Source: Halomicronema sp. CCY15110 | Lineage (GTDB): Bacteria > Cyanobacteriota > Cyanobacteriia > Phormidesmidales > Phormidesmidaceae | Direction of reading: 5' to 3' | Length of the DNA stretch: 36,106 nt | NCBI RefSeq assembly: GCF_016888165.1 | Contig: NZ_JACSWC010000318.1 | Span: 1-36,106 of the forward strand | Shown here: one piece after another, positions 1 to 7,605 of the stretch | How positions within the stretch are numbered: position 1 is the first letter of the stretch | How the letters are laid out: each line of letters begins with the position of its first letter | Position numbers and translations under genes: made by a program | Notes under the pieces: generated by a model | What the model saw: only the letters and a program-made list of their open reading frames with translations | What the model was told of the DNA's origin: nothing | Database searches by the model: none

Positions 1-1
1 A

Positions 2-64
2 TTTGTAACTGACGCTCATGGACTTGCCCTGACAGATGCTGGCAAAGGCTACCACGAAAGTTAA
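2..64 (+). CDS. 3' end of an unidentified gene (partial)
   Basis: Reading frame 2 is open from the window edge to a TAA at 62-64 and encodes about 20 residues ending LTDAGKGYHES. The composition is protein-like, but only the tail is visible and no family can be named. It may equally be chance. From here to the TetR stop (65-244) I see no gene or clear signal. Confidence 0.25.
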   Translation, partial: FVTDAHGLALTDAGKGYHES

Positions 65-244
65 GTTGACAGTTCCGGCATGAGACAAGAAGGGGGAAAA
101 TAATTGAGAGTTACCTTGACTATAGAGAAGAAAAGATAAAGGGAAGACGGGCAAGCGATCCGGTTGATGATGCCGCTCTTTGAACGGTGAGGCAAGGGCG
201 TTTAGACCAATTCTCCGGTCTTGCGAAGAAGTCAGCCGGGAAAA

Positions 245-823
245 TTAAGCCGCCCGTATGAGCATTTCAGCAGCAGCCTTAGCCTGGACTGCTGCCGCAG
301 GATTCCGGCGCATCATGGCGACCACGATCGCCCCTTCCAGCAGCAGCAACAATTGCTCAGCCACCGCGTCAGGATCATCGATTTCGGCGGCTTTCACCAG
401 TTGCAGAATATAGTCATAAATTGCCTGTTGGTGCTCGATCGCCACCTGATAGCCGGGATGCTCAGGATCTACCAGTTCGACTGAAGAATTGATAAAGGCA
501 CAGCCGCGAAAGTCAGGTTGAGAGAACCATTCCTCTAGAGCATCGAACATGGCCAGAAGGCGTTCGGTGGGTGCCGTCGCCTGTTTTTCTACCGTTTCCT
601 GAAACCATTCCCGCCAATTAGCATCGCGCTGCTGCAGCCAGGCAGCAATCAAGGCGTCTTTGGACTTGAAGTGGTTGTACAAAGACATTTTCGCCACGCC
701 TGACTCAGCGATGATGCGATCAATGCCGACGTTTTGCGTTCCTTCTTGATAAAACAAGGTGGAGGCGGCTTGCATGATGCGATCGCGGGCCGAGGGCTTT
801 GCCGATGATTTAGGACGAGGCAT
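245..823 (-). CDS. TetR/AcrR family repressor
   Basis: A 192-residue transcriptional repressor. Residues about 10-60 form the TetR helix-turn-helix, with a typical recognition stretch (GVAKMSLYNHFKSKDAL). The C-terminal part is an effector domain carrying a single cysteine, Cys108, in the motif DFRGCAF. In E. coli NemR, a TetR protein that controls glyoxalase and reductase genes, the reactive cysteine is Cys106, so an electrophile sensor is plausible here (inference). The gene diverges from the detoxification run starting at 1142. A 20-bp dyad just before its start codon recurs in the opposing promoter, which suggests autoregulation and control of the run. The ATG at 823 is the natural start. 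The family is certain; the ligand is not. Confidence 0.93.
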   Translation of the reverse strand: MPRPKSSAKPSARDRIMQAASTLFYQEGTQNVGIDRIIAESGVAKMSLYNHFKSKDALIAAWLQQRDANWREWFQETVEKQATAPTERLLAMFDALEEWFSQPDFRGCAFINSSVELVDPEHPGYQVAIEHQQAIYDYILQLVKAAEIDDPDAVAEQLLLLLEGAIVVAMMRRNPAAAVQAKAAAEMLIRAA

Positions 824-837
824 ATTAGAAACAAATC

Positions 838-857
838 TATACAGACTTGTCTATATA
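838..857. promoter_or_regulatory. TetR operator, copy 1
   Basis: TATACAGACTTGTCTATATA is an inverted repeat with half-sites TATACAGAC and GTCTATATA around a TT centre; eight of nine positions are complementary. It lies 15 bp before the TetR start codon. The same dyad is found at 1074-1093. Two copies flanking a divergent TetR gene are the usual arrangement for repressor operators. Confidence 0.75.
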
Positions 858-1010
858 GTAGCACTTTTGCTTCAGATTTGTATTTAACCCAATCTTTGCC
901 AGCGCGGGCGACATCCTCGAATTGCCTGCCTTGAGCCGGGTTCTATGGTACGGGGAGACCTCCTCTGTTCAACTTAACTAGCCCAGATCACCCTCAGAAA
1001 TTTGACTACA

Positions 1011-1051
1011 TTTCCTGACTTAGGAGCTAAAAATGCTCCTAAGTCAGGAAA
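1011..1051. repeat. Perfect 17-bp inverted repeat (hairpin)
   Basis: The arms 1011-1027 (TTTCCTGACTTAGGAGC) and 1035-1051 are exactly complementary, with a 7-nt AT-rich loop. The hairpin ends 15 bp before the -35 box of the detoxification promoter. It has no adjacent T-run on either strand, so it is not a classical intrinsic terminator. It could be a binding site, a relic of a small repeat, or a transcription barrier between the divergent units. The rest of 858-1010 shows nothing recognisable. Confidence 0.8.
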
Positions 1052-1066
1052 CAAAGAATATGCCGC

Positions 1067-1095
1067 TTGACAATATACAGACTTGTCTACATACT
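1067..1095 (+). promoter_or_regulatory. Promoter with embedded TetR operator, copy 2
   Basis: TTGACA at 1067-1072 is a consensus -35 box. A 17-bp spacer leads to CATACT at 1090-1095, a good -10 match. The dyad TATACAGACTTGTCTACATA (1074-1093) fills the spacer and runs into the -10 box. A repressor bound there would directly block polymerase. The ribosome-binding site AAAGGAGG follows at 1126-1133. Confidence 0.75.
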
Positions 1096-1141
1096 CAGCT
1101 TAGACAGACCGTTCTACATTAGTTCAAAGGAGGACACCTCC

Positions 1142-1606
1142 ATGCCTGAACTCGCTACCCCCGCTCAACTCGCCGTTGACGCCGCTGAAAGCAGGCCACC
1201 GCTGCCGCCCTTCACGCTGGAAACGGCAAAGGCCAAAGTAAAAGCCGCTGAAGATGCCTGGAATAGCCGTAACCCTGAAAAAGTTGCTCTGGCCTACACC
1301 GTGGATTCGCAGTGGCGCAATCGCTCGGAGTTCATCCAAGGTCGTGACCAGATTCGCGAGTTCCTTACCCGCAAATGGAGCACCGAGTTGGACTATCGCT
1401 TACAGAAAACCCTGTGGAGCTTCACCGAAAACCGCATCTCCGTGAAATTTGAGTACGAGTACCACACCGACTCGGGCCAGTGGTATCGCGCTTACGGCAA
1501 CGAAAACTGGGAATTTGCCCCTAACGGCCTGATGCAGCGACGGGAAGCCAGCATCAACGACGTCCCCATTCACGAGTCTGAGCGCAAGTTCCGCTGGAAA
1601 CGGTAG
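1142..1606 (+). CDS. DUF1348 / NTF2-like (SnoaL-fold) protein
   Basis: A 154-residue protein of the DUF1348 group of the NTF2-like superfamily, small cone-shaped alpha+beta barrels that bind or convert hydrophobic ligands. Recognisable stretches are [24 protein letters not shown], and the aromatic-rich end ([14 protein letters not shown], then FRWKR). The start is set at 1142, where AAAGGAGG precedes ATG by 8 nt. An upstream in-frame start at 1067 would lie inside the promoter. It is the first gene of the run under the TetR-type promoter. The reaction is unknown; its company suggests a role against reactive small molecules (inference). Confidence 0.85.
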   Translation: MPELATPAQLAVDAAESRPPLPPFTLETAKAKVKAAEDAWNSRNPEKVALAYTVDSQWRNRSEFIQGRDQIREFLTRKWSTELDYRLQKTLWSFTENRISVKFEYEYHTDSGQWYRAYGNENWEFAPNGLMQRREASINDVPIHESERKFRWKR

Positions 1607-1645
1607 ACCGACCTGTATTTCTGAGCCCAAGTTAAGAGAATTGTC

Positions 1646-2041
1646 ATGCTAGCTGCTCCCCCAACGCCTGAAACGACTCCCTGCGACGGACTGCATACCC
1701 TGCCGCTCTACCTGGGTGGAGAACGGGAAAGCCTCCCGACTGACTGTGGCTCCAGTTCCGTTCTGACAGCCGCCCAGTCTCGCGCTCATCCTACAACCGT
1801 CACCTTGGCGGACTACCGCCACAGCCTCCGAAATCCTGCCTTTGTGCCGCAGGCGGTGCGCATGGCGCTGATCATCGGTTCTCTGGTGTTTGCTATGAAC
1901 CACGGCAAAGCCTTACTGCAACGCGAAATGGACCGCGATCGCTGGTTATCGGGAGCCTTATCTTTCGTGACGCCTTACCTCGTCAGCATCTACGGCCAAG
2001 CCCAGTGCCAGATCCGCCGTTCTGATGAACCAGAACCCTGA
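1646..2041 (+). CDS. NrtS-like small membrane protein
   Basis: A 131-residue protein whose C-terminal half, about 66-120, resembles the NrtS family of cyanobacterial nitrate/nitrite transport proteins: a first hydrophobic helix (VRMALIIGSLVFAMNHG), a polar loop, and a second helix with TPYLVSIYG. The N-terminal 60 residues are Pro/Ser/Thr-rich and lack family features, so a later internal start is possible. The spacer from the previous stop is 39 bp, consistent with one transcript. Its presence in a detoxification run rather than beside nitrate genes is unexpected. The fold assignment is from memory of the family motif and is moderately sure. Confidence 0.6.
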   Translation: MLAAPPTPETTPCDGLHTLPLYLGGERESLPTDCGSSSVLTAAQSRAHPTTVTLADYRHSLRNPAFVPQAVRMALIIGSLVFAMNHGKALLQREMDRDRWLSGALSFVTPYLVSIYGQAQCQIRRSDEPEP

Positions 2042-2087
2042 CGTCCATCCATCTATATCTGCTTCTTGACCTTAAGGAGATTGATCC

Positions 2088-2765
2088 ATGATTGACCTGT
2101 ATACCTACACCACCCCCAATGGCCGCAAGCCTGCCATTCTGCTCGAAGAACTCGAACTGCCTTACACCATCCACAAAATCGACATCGGCAAAGGCGACCA
2201 GTTTAGGCCCGAGTTCAAGGCCATTAACCCCAATAGCAAGATTCCGGCCATCCGCGATCGCGACAACGACCTGACCATTTTTGAATCCGGGGCCATCCTG
2301 ATTTATCTGGCAGAAAAAGCGGGCAAGCTGCTGCCCACGGACGTAGCCGGTCGCGCCAAGGTGATGGAGTGGCTGATGTTCCAGATGGCCAGCGTGGGAC
2401 CGATGTTTGGTCAGCTCGGCCACTTCCACAATGCGGCACCCGAAAAGATTGCTTATGCCGTAGAACGCTATCACCGGGAGACCCTGCGGCTGCTCGACGT
2501 GCTCGATCGCCAGCTCGAACACCATCCCTACATCGCGGGCGATTACTCCATCGCCGACATTGCCACGTTTCCCTGGGTGGCGGCGGCCAAAACCCCTTAC
2601 CTGGGCATTTCCCTCGCGGCGTTTCCCAACGTCGATCGCTGGGTTGAAACGATGAAAAAGCGTCCCGCTGTGCAGGTGGGCATGGATATTCTCCAACCCA
2701 ATTTCAACAGTGATTTTGGGCGGCTAGCGGTTTCTCATTCGACGGCGCAACTGACTACTGCGTAA
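2088..2765 (+). CDS. Glutathione S-transferase
   Basis: A 225-residue cytosolic GST of the bacterial Ure2p/YfcG-like type. The N-terminal thioredoxin-fold domain (1-80) begins IDLYTYTTPNGRKPAILLEEL, with the Thr/Asn region that contacts glutathione in this subgroup. It holds the invariant cis-proline site NSKIPAI and ends with the ESGAILIYLAEK motif. The helical C-terminal domain contains GDYSIADIATFPWV, the conserved N-capping box. It would conjugate or reduce electrophilic compounds with glutathione. AAGGAG stands shortly before the ATG, and it follows the NrtS-like gene by 46 bp. Confidence 0.93.
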   Translation: MIDLYTYTTPNGRKPAILLEELELPYTIHKIDIGKGDQFRPEFKAINPNSKIPAIRDRDNDLTIFESGAILIYLAEKAGKLLPTDVAGRAKVMEWLMFQMASVGPMFGQLGHFHNAAPEKIAYAVERYHRETLRLLDVLDRQLEHHPYIAGDYSIADIATFPWVAAAKTPYLGISLAAFPNVDRWVETMKKRPAVQVGMDILQPNFNSDFGRLAVSHSTAQLTTA

Positions 2766-2843
2766 CCATTGCCAGAGTTTTATCCGCTTACCCGCGCTCC
2801 GTTGCCAACTTTCTAGACGTTGCTGAAGTGACGCTCATTAGTC

Positions 2844-3764
2844 ATGACACAATCCACCCGCTTATCCGGTTCATCAGGGGCTTTGGCGATCGCCAATCGG
2901 CCCCCGGCCCCCCCGCTCCCCCGCAGCGGCCAAACATTAGCGGTACCGCTATCCCCCACCCCGGTTTATCCGTTCTTTCCTCCTAGCCCAGCGTCACAAC
3001 GGGACTTAGCCCGGCGCATCTCTCAGCGCGAGCAGGCCCTCTCTGCGGAGGTGGCTCATTACCGGGAAGCGGTGCGATCGCTGCGCCAGCAACTCGCAGA
3101 ACAGAGGCATCTGGCCGCAGTCGGCACCCTGGCCGCCAGTATTGTTCACGAGATCCGAAATCCCCTGACCACCCTCGGGCTGTGGCTGGACTATTGCCAG
3201 CGTCAAGACCTGCCGGAACCTGCCCAGCAACGGTTGGCTTTAGCGGTAGAGGATGGCGATCGCCTGCAACGCCTGCTCGATCAAATTTTGCTCTACGCCA
3301 AGCCCCAAACCTTGCATCGGCAAGCCGTTGACCTCAATCAACTGGTGGCGGAAACGCTGGAAAGCTTGCGGCATACTCCCGCCGCCCGTAACCGTCAATT
3401 GGAATTCTGGCCGAGCCGGACCCCAATCACCATAACCGCTGATCCCGACAAGCTGAAACAGGTGCTGATCAACCTGGTGACCAATGCTTGTGAGGCAGTC
3501 TCTGACGGCGATCGCGTCCACATCAGCGTTGTATCCAGGGGGAGCGATCGCAGGTGTCTCCAGGTTCACAATGGCGGTCGCCCCATTCATCCCAAACAGC
3601 TCGCTAAGCTCACCGAACCGTTTTTCACCACCAAAGCGACGGGCACCGGACTGGGATTGGCGATCGTGCAACAGATTATCAACGCCCACGCCGGATCGCT
3701 CAAGATCGAGTCAGCCGCCACCGCTGGCACCACCGTCACCGTCACCCTACCCGGTCAGCACTAA
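2844..3764 (+). CDS. Soluble sensor histidine kinase
   Basis: A 306-residue histidine kinase with no membrane segment. Residues 1-50 are Pro/Ser-rich and probably disordered, and 52-92 form a coiled coil. The dimerisation/phosphotransfer helix carries H-box [13 protein letters not shown] with His102. The ATPase domain has N-box [31 protein letters not shown] (F and G2 boxes) and a terminal beta strand. It resembles the cytoplasmic NtrB/ZraS-type core. No response regulator gene is adjacent and no sensor domain is recognisable, so it is an orphan. It sits 78 bp after the GST gene and 211 bp before the cysteine hydrolase gene. The start ATG has no good Shine-Dalgarno match. Confidence 0.92.
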   Translation: MTQSTRLSGSSGALAIANRPPAPPLPRSGQTLAVPLSPTPVYPFFPPSPASQRDLARRISQREQALSAEVAHYREAVRSLRQQLAEQRHLAAVGTLAASIVHEIRNPLTTLGLWLDYCQRQDLPEPAQQRLALAVEDGDRLQRLLDQILLYAKPQTLHRQAVDLNQLVAETLESLRHTPAARNRQLEFWPSRTPITITADPDKLKQVLINLVTNACEAVSDGDRVHISVVSRGSDRRCLQVHNGGRPIHPKQLAKLTEPFFTTKATGTGLGLAIVQQIINAHAGSLKIESAATAGTTVTVTLPGQH

Positions 3765-3975
3765 ATTTTTCTGTCAAGTTTCTCGAAGTGCCTGCTATTC
3801 AAACGTTTCAAAGCTGGCTTCGATCCCGCGTTCACGTTGCCGTGAATCGTCCCGACCTCAGAGTCGGTGACTCCATCAGGGCGCCTCTCTGCCGTTCATC
3901 GGCAGGCAGGTGTTCTGCGCCCAGGTTCTCATGAACCGTCATTAACCCACTAACCACTTTAGGAGATTTTTCACT

Positions 3976-4668
3976 ATGGCTTTACCGAATCCCGGCATGA
4001 CCATTGACGCCCAACGAACCGCGATCGTCATCATCGACCCGCAAAACGATTTCCTTAGCCCCAGTGGCGTTGCCTGGGGAGTGGTGGGCGAAAGCGTCAC
4101 CGAAAACAATACCGTCGCCAATATTGAGGCTTTGATGAAAGCCGCTAAAACCTACAATCTGCCCCTGTTCATCTCGCCGCACTACTATTTCCCGGCGGAT
4201 CATCGCTGGAAGTTTGAAGGGGCGCTGGAAAATCTCATGCACAGCATTGGCATGTTCGATCGCCCCGGCCCGTTGCAGCTAGAGGGGCTGGAGGGCTCCG
4301 GCGCGGACTGGGTCGATATCTACAAGCCCTATATCGAGGATGGCAACACGGTGATTTGCAGTCCCCACAAGGTCTATGGCCCCGAAAATAATGACCTGAT
4401 TCTGCAACTGCGCAAACAGCGGATCGACAAAGTCATCCTCGGCGGCATGTCGTCGAACCTCTGCGTGGAATCGCACTTACGGGAACTGCTGGAACAGGGC
4501 TTTGAAGTCGCCGTGGTGAAGGACGCCACCGCTGGCGCGAAAGTCCCCGAGGGTGACGGTTACGCCTCGGCGCTGGTGAACTATCGCATGTTGGCCAACA
4601 CAGTCTGGTCCACTCAAGAGGCGCTACAAGTGCTAGAGCAAAGCCTGCCTAGCTTGCAGCCTGCGTAA
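3976..4668 (+). CDS. Isochorismatase-like cysteine hydrolase
   Basis: A 230-residue alpha/beta hydrolase of the isochorismatase/nicotinamidase superfamily. The likely catalytic triad is Asp21 (IIDPQNDFLSP), Lys132 (SPHKVYG) and Cys163 (GGMSSNLCVESHLRELLEQG), preceded by the cis-peptide region. The superfamily hydrolyses amides or vinyl ethers such as nicotinamide, ureido compounds or isochorismate; the substrate cannot be told from sequence. TAGGAGAT precedes the start. It belongs by position to the detoxification run. The 211-bp leader contains small hairpins (for example TTCACG/CGTGAA near 3830-3845), so a local promoter or processing site is possible. Confidence 0.92.
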   Translation: MALPNPGMTIDAQRTAIVIIDPQNDFLSPSGVAWGVVGESVTENNTVANIEALMKAAKTYNLPLFISPHYYFPADHRWKFEGALENLMHSIGMFDRPGPLQLEGLEGSGADWVDIYKPYIEDGNTVICSPHKVYGPENNDLILQLRKQRIDKVILGGMSSNLCVESHLRELLEQGFEVAVVKDATAGAKVPEGDGYASALVNYRMLANTVWSTQEALQVLEQSLPSLQPA

Positions 4669-4836
4669 GAACTGCCAGTCATTGGGGGGTGAGTACCCTA
4701 ACGCGCCCCTCAGCATTGCTAGAAATCCGGTTTCTTCGTCAGTTATGGCTATAAACCCCTAATTTTTTTTCGAAGAAGTTGGGCGCGACTATCCCATTAA
4801 ACCCGTCAGCTTAGTCACTATTTGAGGACACCCATC

Positions 4837-5505
4837 ATGACCACGATTCTGCAAATTGATGCCAGCGCTCGCGTCACCCGTTCTCTGAGTCGCGGACTGA
4901 CCGCCGCGTTTGTCGAACACTGGCAAACGATCCGTCCCAACGACACCTGGATCACACGAGATGTGGGGCTTAATCCTCCATCCGCCATGAGTGAGAACTG
5001 GATTGCCGCCGCGTTCAAACCCGTCGATCAGCGCACTTTCGAACAGGTCACCGCCCTGCGAGAATCCGACGAACTCCTGGCAGAGTTAGAGCCCGCCGAG
5101 GTTATCGTCATCGGCACCCCGATGTACAACTACGGCATGCCGTCGGCGCTCAAAGCCTGGATTGATCAGGTGATTCGTATCGGACGCACCTTTTCTTTCG
5201 ATCTAGCGCGGGGAGAGCAACCGATTGAGCCCATTCAAACCGGCAAAATTCTGGTCATCTTGACTGCCTCTGGCGAGGGGGGCTTTGAATTTGGCGGCGT
5301 GCACGCGGCACAGAATCATCTGGATACGGCCATCATCACCGCTTCCCGCTTACTGGGGGTGAGCGAACACCACGTCATTCGCATTGAATATCAGGAGTTT
5401 GGCGACGATCGCCACCAGCAGTCCAAAGCAGCGGCCTATGCGGCCATTCCTCAACTGGTGGAACAGCTTAGCCAAAAAGTAGGCATCCCTACCGTCGCCG
5501 CGTAA
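4837..5505 (+). CDS. azoR: FMN-dependent NADH azoreductase (AzoR family)
   Basis: A 222-residue flavodoxin-fold enzyme of the AzoR/AcpD family, which uses FMN and NADH to reduce quinones, azo and nitro compounds. Seen are the phosphate-binding N-terminus (ILQIDASARVTRSLSRGLT), the flavin-loop motif PMYNYGMPSALKAWIDQVIRIGRTF, and TASGEGGFEFGG. The ATG at 4837 is chosen because GAGGA lies 8 nt upstream; an in-frame TTG at 4822 would add five residues. The upstream spacer contains a T8 run and an imperfect TTTCTTCG/CGAAGAA inverted repeat. It is consistent with the quinone and electrophile theme of the run. Confidence 0.93.
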   Translation: MTTILQIDASARVTRSLSRGLTAAFVEHWQTIRPNDTWITRDVGLNPPSAMSENWIAAAFKPVDQRTFEQVTALRESDELLAELEPAEVIVIGTPMYNYGMPSALKAWIDQVIRIGRTFSFDLARGEQPIEPIQTGKILVILTASGEGGFEFGGVHAAQNHLDTAIITASRLLGVSEHHVIRIEYQEFGDDRHQQSKAAAYAAIPQLVEQLSQKVGIPTVAA

Positions 5506-5570
5506 CCCACCCATTCCCCAACATTCATCTTGCTTCGACTGACCTTTTATCCCTACGAGGAATTTTGACC

Positions 5571-5972
5571 ATGGCTTTGACTCAAGGCATCCATCACGTC
5601 GGTCTGACCGTTCCCGACATCAACGCGACCCGCGATTTTTTCGTAAACGTACTGGAATTTCAACAAGTCGGTGAAGTGCCCGACTATCCCGCTTACTTTG
5701 TCTCAGATGGCACCAGTTTATTGACGCTCTGGCAGGCCATAGAACCCGATCACGCCATCCCCTTTAACCGCAAAACCAACATCGGCCTGCATCACTTTGC
5801 CTTCAAAATAGACGGCATCGAAATCCTCAAGGCCATTTACGAAAAGCTCAAAATCGCCCCAGGCGTCGAGATTGAATTCGCGCCAGAACCGTTGGGCGGT
5901 GGCCCCACTCAGCACATGATGTTCGCCATTCCCGGCGGTATTCGCATGGAGTTGACTGCTCCTGCCCGTTAA
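5571..5972 (+). CDS. VOC (glyoxalase/dioxygenase) family protein
   Basis: A 133-residue single-module pair, one complete vicinal-oxygen-chelate domain. Probable metal ligands are the His of GIHHVGLTVPD, the His of GLHHFAFKI and the Glu of IRMELTAP near the C-terminus. Family members are glyoxalase I, fosfomycin-type thiol transferases and extradiol dioxygenases. Together with a GST and an azoreductase, a thiol- or aldehyde-detoxifying role is the best inference. The ATG at 5571 follows GAGGAA by 8 nt and is preferred over a TTG six bases earlier. Confidence 0.9.
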   Translation: MALTQGIHHVGLTVPDINATRDFFVNVLEFQQVGEVPDYPAYFVSDGTSLLTLWQAIEPDHAIPFNRKTNIGLHHFAFKIDGIEILKAIYEKLKIAPGVEIEFAPEPLGGGPTQHMMFAIPGGIRMELTAPAR

Positions 5973-5995
5973 CTCAAAAGATCAGACCAACCCCT

Positions 5996-6022
5996 GTAGG
6001 GGCGAGGTCACCTCGCCCCTAC
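5996..6022. repeat. 27-nt near-perfect palindrome
   Basis: The arms GTAGGGGCGAGGT (5996-6008) and its exact complement (6010-6022) are separated by one base. It lies in the 87-bp spacer between the VOC and PNPOx-like genes. GC-rich palindromes of this kind are often dispersed repeats in cyanobacterial genomes. It would form a strong hairpin in the mRNA and may stabilise or limit the upstream message. Confidence 0.75.
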
Positions 6023-6059
6023 TAAAACCATTGTTTTCAGGATTCAGGAGACCGACATC

Positions 6060-7022
6060 ATGGCAATCCCCGGTTGGCAACGGACAGAATCGCCCTTTCA
6101 TCGTGGGGAGCGGGCGATTCAAGAACGTCTGGGTGCTTTAGAGCAGATGGACAACTTTGGCCGACGAATCATTCGCGAATTTTTGCCCGAGCAGCATCGC
6201 CAGTTCTACGCGCAGCTTTCTTATTTTCTAGTCGGCACGGTGGATAGGGCCGGAAATCCCTGGGCGTCTATCCTGGTAGGTGAACCGGGCTTTATCTCAA
6301 CGCCCAATGATCATACTCTGCACATTGCTGCTCAGCCCCTATCCGGCGATCCGCTCGCTGAGACGCTACAGGTCGGTAGCGATATTGGCTTTCTCGGCAT
6401 CGAACTGCACACTCGTCGCCGGAATCGTGTTAATGGGGTAGTGAGTGCGATCGCGCCCGACGGCATGGAAGTTCAAGTCAGCCAAACCTTTGGCAACTGT
6501 CCCAAATACATCCAGGCGCGCCAGTTCGATCTCGCTGCTTTTGACCCGACTGCGGTCAAGCTCATCCACACCCTGACCACCTTGGGGGCAGCGGAACGTC
6601 AGGCGATCGCGGCGGCCGACACCTTCTTTATCGCCACTGCTTATCTGAATGACGCGGCTGGAGCCGCCAAAGGCGTCGATGTCTCCCATCGGGGCGGCAA
6701 ACCCGGCTTTGTGCGCATCGATGGCGATACCCTCACCGTGCCCGACTTTGCTGGCAACTGCCACTTCAACACCTTTGGCAACATCGAGGTTAACCCGCGG
6801 GCGGGCCTACTGTTCATTGATTTTGAGCAGGGCAATGTGCTTTACCTCACTGGCACCGCCGAGGTCATTTGGGACGGGGATCCAGAAATTGCCGCCTATG
6901 CAGGCGCGGAACGGCTGTTCAAATTTCATCTCACCCAGGGCATCCGGGTAGAGGGCAGCTTGCCTTTAACCTGGTCTACGCCTGAGTACTCCCGGTTTTT
7001 GGCAGAGACCGGTCCTTGGTAA
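6060..7022 (+). CDS. Pyridoxamine-5'-phosphate-oxidase-like flavin-binding protein
   Basis: A 320-residue protein of the split-barrel FMN-binding superfamily. Two barrel-like halves are visible: FLVGTVDRAGNPWASILVGEPGF (about 55-80) and FFIATAYLNDAAGAAKGVDVSHRGGKPGFVRI (about 190-220), the second followed by GNCHFNTFGNIEVNPRAGLLFIDFEQGNVLYLTGTAEVIW, the typical strand pair of PNPOx-like proteins. It is longer than simple PNPOx enzymes because of the duplicated or extended N-terminal half. No ferredoxin-like C-terminal Cys motif is present, so electrons would come from elsewhere. CAGGAG precedes the start. It is the last gene of the run; substrate unknown. Confidence 0.85.
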   Translation: MAIPGWQRTESPFHRGERAIQERLGALEQMDNFGRRIIREFLPEQHRQFYAQLSYFLVGTVDRAGNPWASILVGEPGFISTPNDHTLHIAAQPLSGDPLAETLQVGSDIGFLGIELHTRRRNRVNGVVSAIAPDGMEVQVSQTFGNCPKYIQARQFDLAAFDPTAVKLIHTLTTLGAAERQAIAAADTFFIATAYLNDAAGAAKGVDVSHRGGKPGFVRIDGDTLTVPDFAGNCHFNTFGNIEVNPRAGLLFIDFEQGNVLYLTGTAEVIWDGDPEIAAYAGAERLFKFHLTQGIRVEGSLPLTWSTPEYSRFLAETGPW

Positions 7023-7049
7023 GGCGCAATGCCCCCAATCCCTCCGCAC

Positions 7050-7455
7050 TTATCCAGGCTTTTTAGCCACGATGAAGACGGCTTTATCCTGACCCGGTTG
7101 CCACTGGTAGTCCAGCTCAAATCCGGCCTGGGTCAGGCTATTCTCTAACGCCTGGGTGGTGAAGATGGCGACGAAGGGAAAAAACCAAACAGTCGGCCAA
7201 CAGGTGCGATCAGCTTAAACCAGCTCATGGTATCGCTCAGGCAGCTGGTACTGGTAACAAAAATGCCCTCTGGTTTGAGCATTTGGTAGCCCCGATCGAT
7301 GGCCGCCTCTTTGTCTTTCAACAAATGCAAAATGCTGAGTCCCAGCACCGCATCCAGGCTCTGATCCGGGATGTCGAGGTCTTCAACGGTGGCTGCTCAA
7401 AGGTGACGTTATCGATGTGCTCCGCCTCGGATTTGCCTGGGCGATCGCGCCTCAC
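7050..7455 (-). pseudogene. Class I SAM-methyltransferase, 5'-truncated and frameshifted
   Basis: Read on the minus strand, three frames join into one methyltransferase C-terminal half: EAEHIDNVTFEQ, then DLDIPDQSLDAVLGLSILHL through KPEGIFVTSTSCLSDTM, then FTTQALENSLTQAGFELDYQ and a stop at 7050-7052. One break falls near 7393-7400. The other is at an A6 run at 7179-7184, where one extra base would restore the frame. The N-terminal part with the glycine-rich SAM-binding loop is missing, replaced by unrelated sequence at about 7455. The gene is therefore dead unless the A6 site is a sequencing error, which would not repair the missing front. Confidence 0.75.
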
Positions 7456-7582
7456 TGAAATCAGCAAAATGCTTGATAGTATTGCGGCTGAGGTAAAACT
7501 GTTGACCGCTTTCTGTGTTGCTCAAGCCTTTGACAATGAGATGCAGGACTTCGCGCCAGCCACCATATTCTGGTTCCCGTGG
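7450..7582 (-). pseudogene. Fragment of a LuxR/NarL-type helix-turn-helix domain
   Basis: The minus strand encodes WREVLHLIVKGLSN followed by GQQFYLSRNTIKHFADF, which matches the LuxR-type HTH pattern (REREVL.LI..GLSN.EIG..L.LS.NTVK.H) with decayed positions. No receiver domain or start codon precedes it and it runs out of frame into the methyltransferase remnant. It is a degraded end of a regulator gene, probably joined to the neighbouring remnant by a deletion. Confidence 0.55.
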
Positions 7583-7605
7583 CCTCTTTCAGGCTATGTC
7601 CGGCT

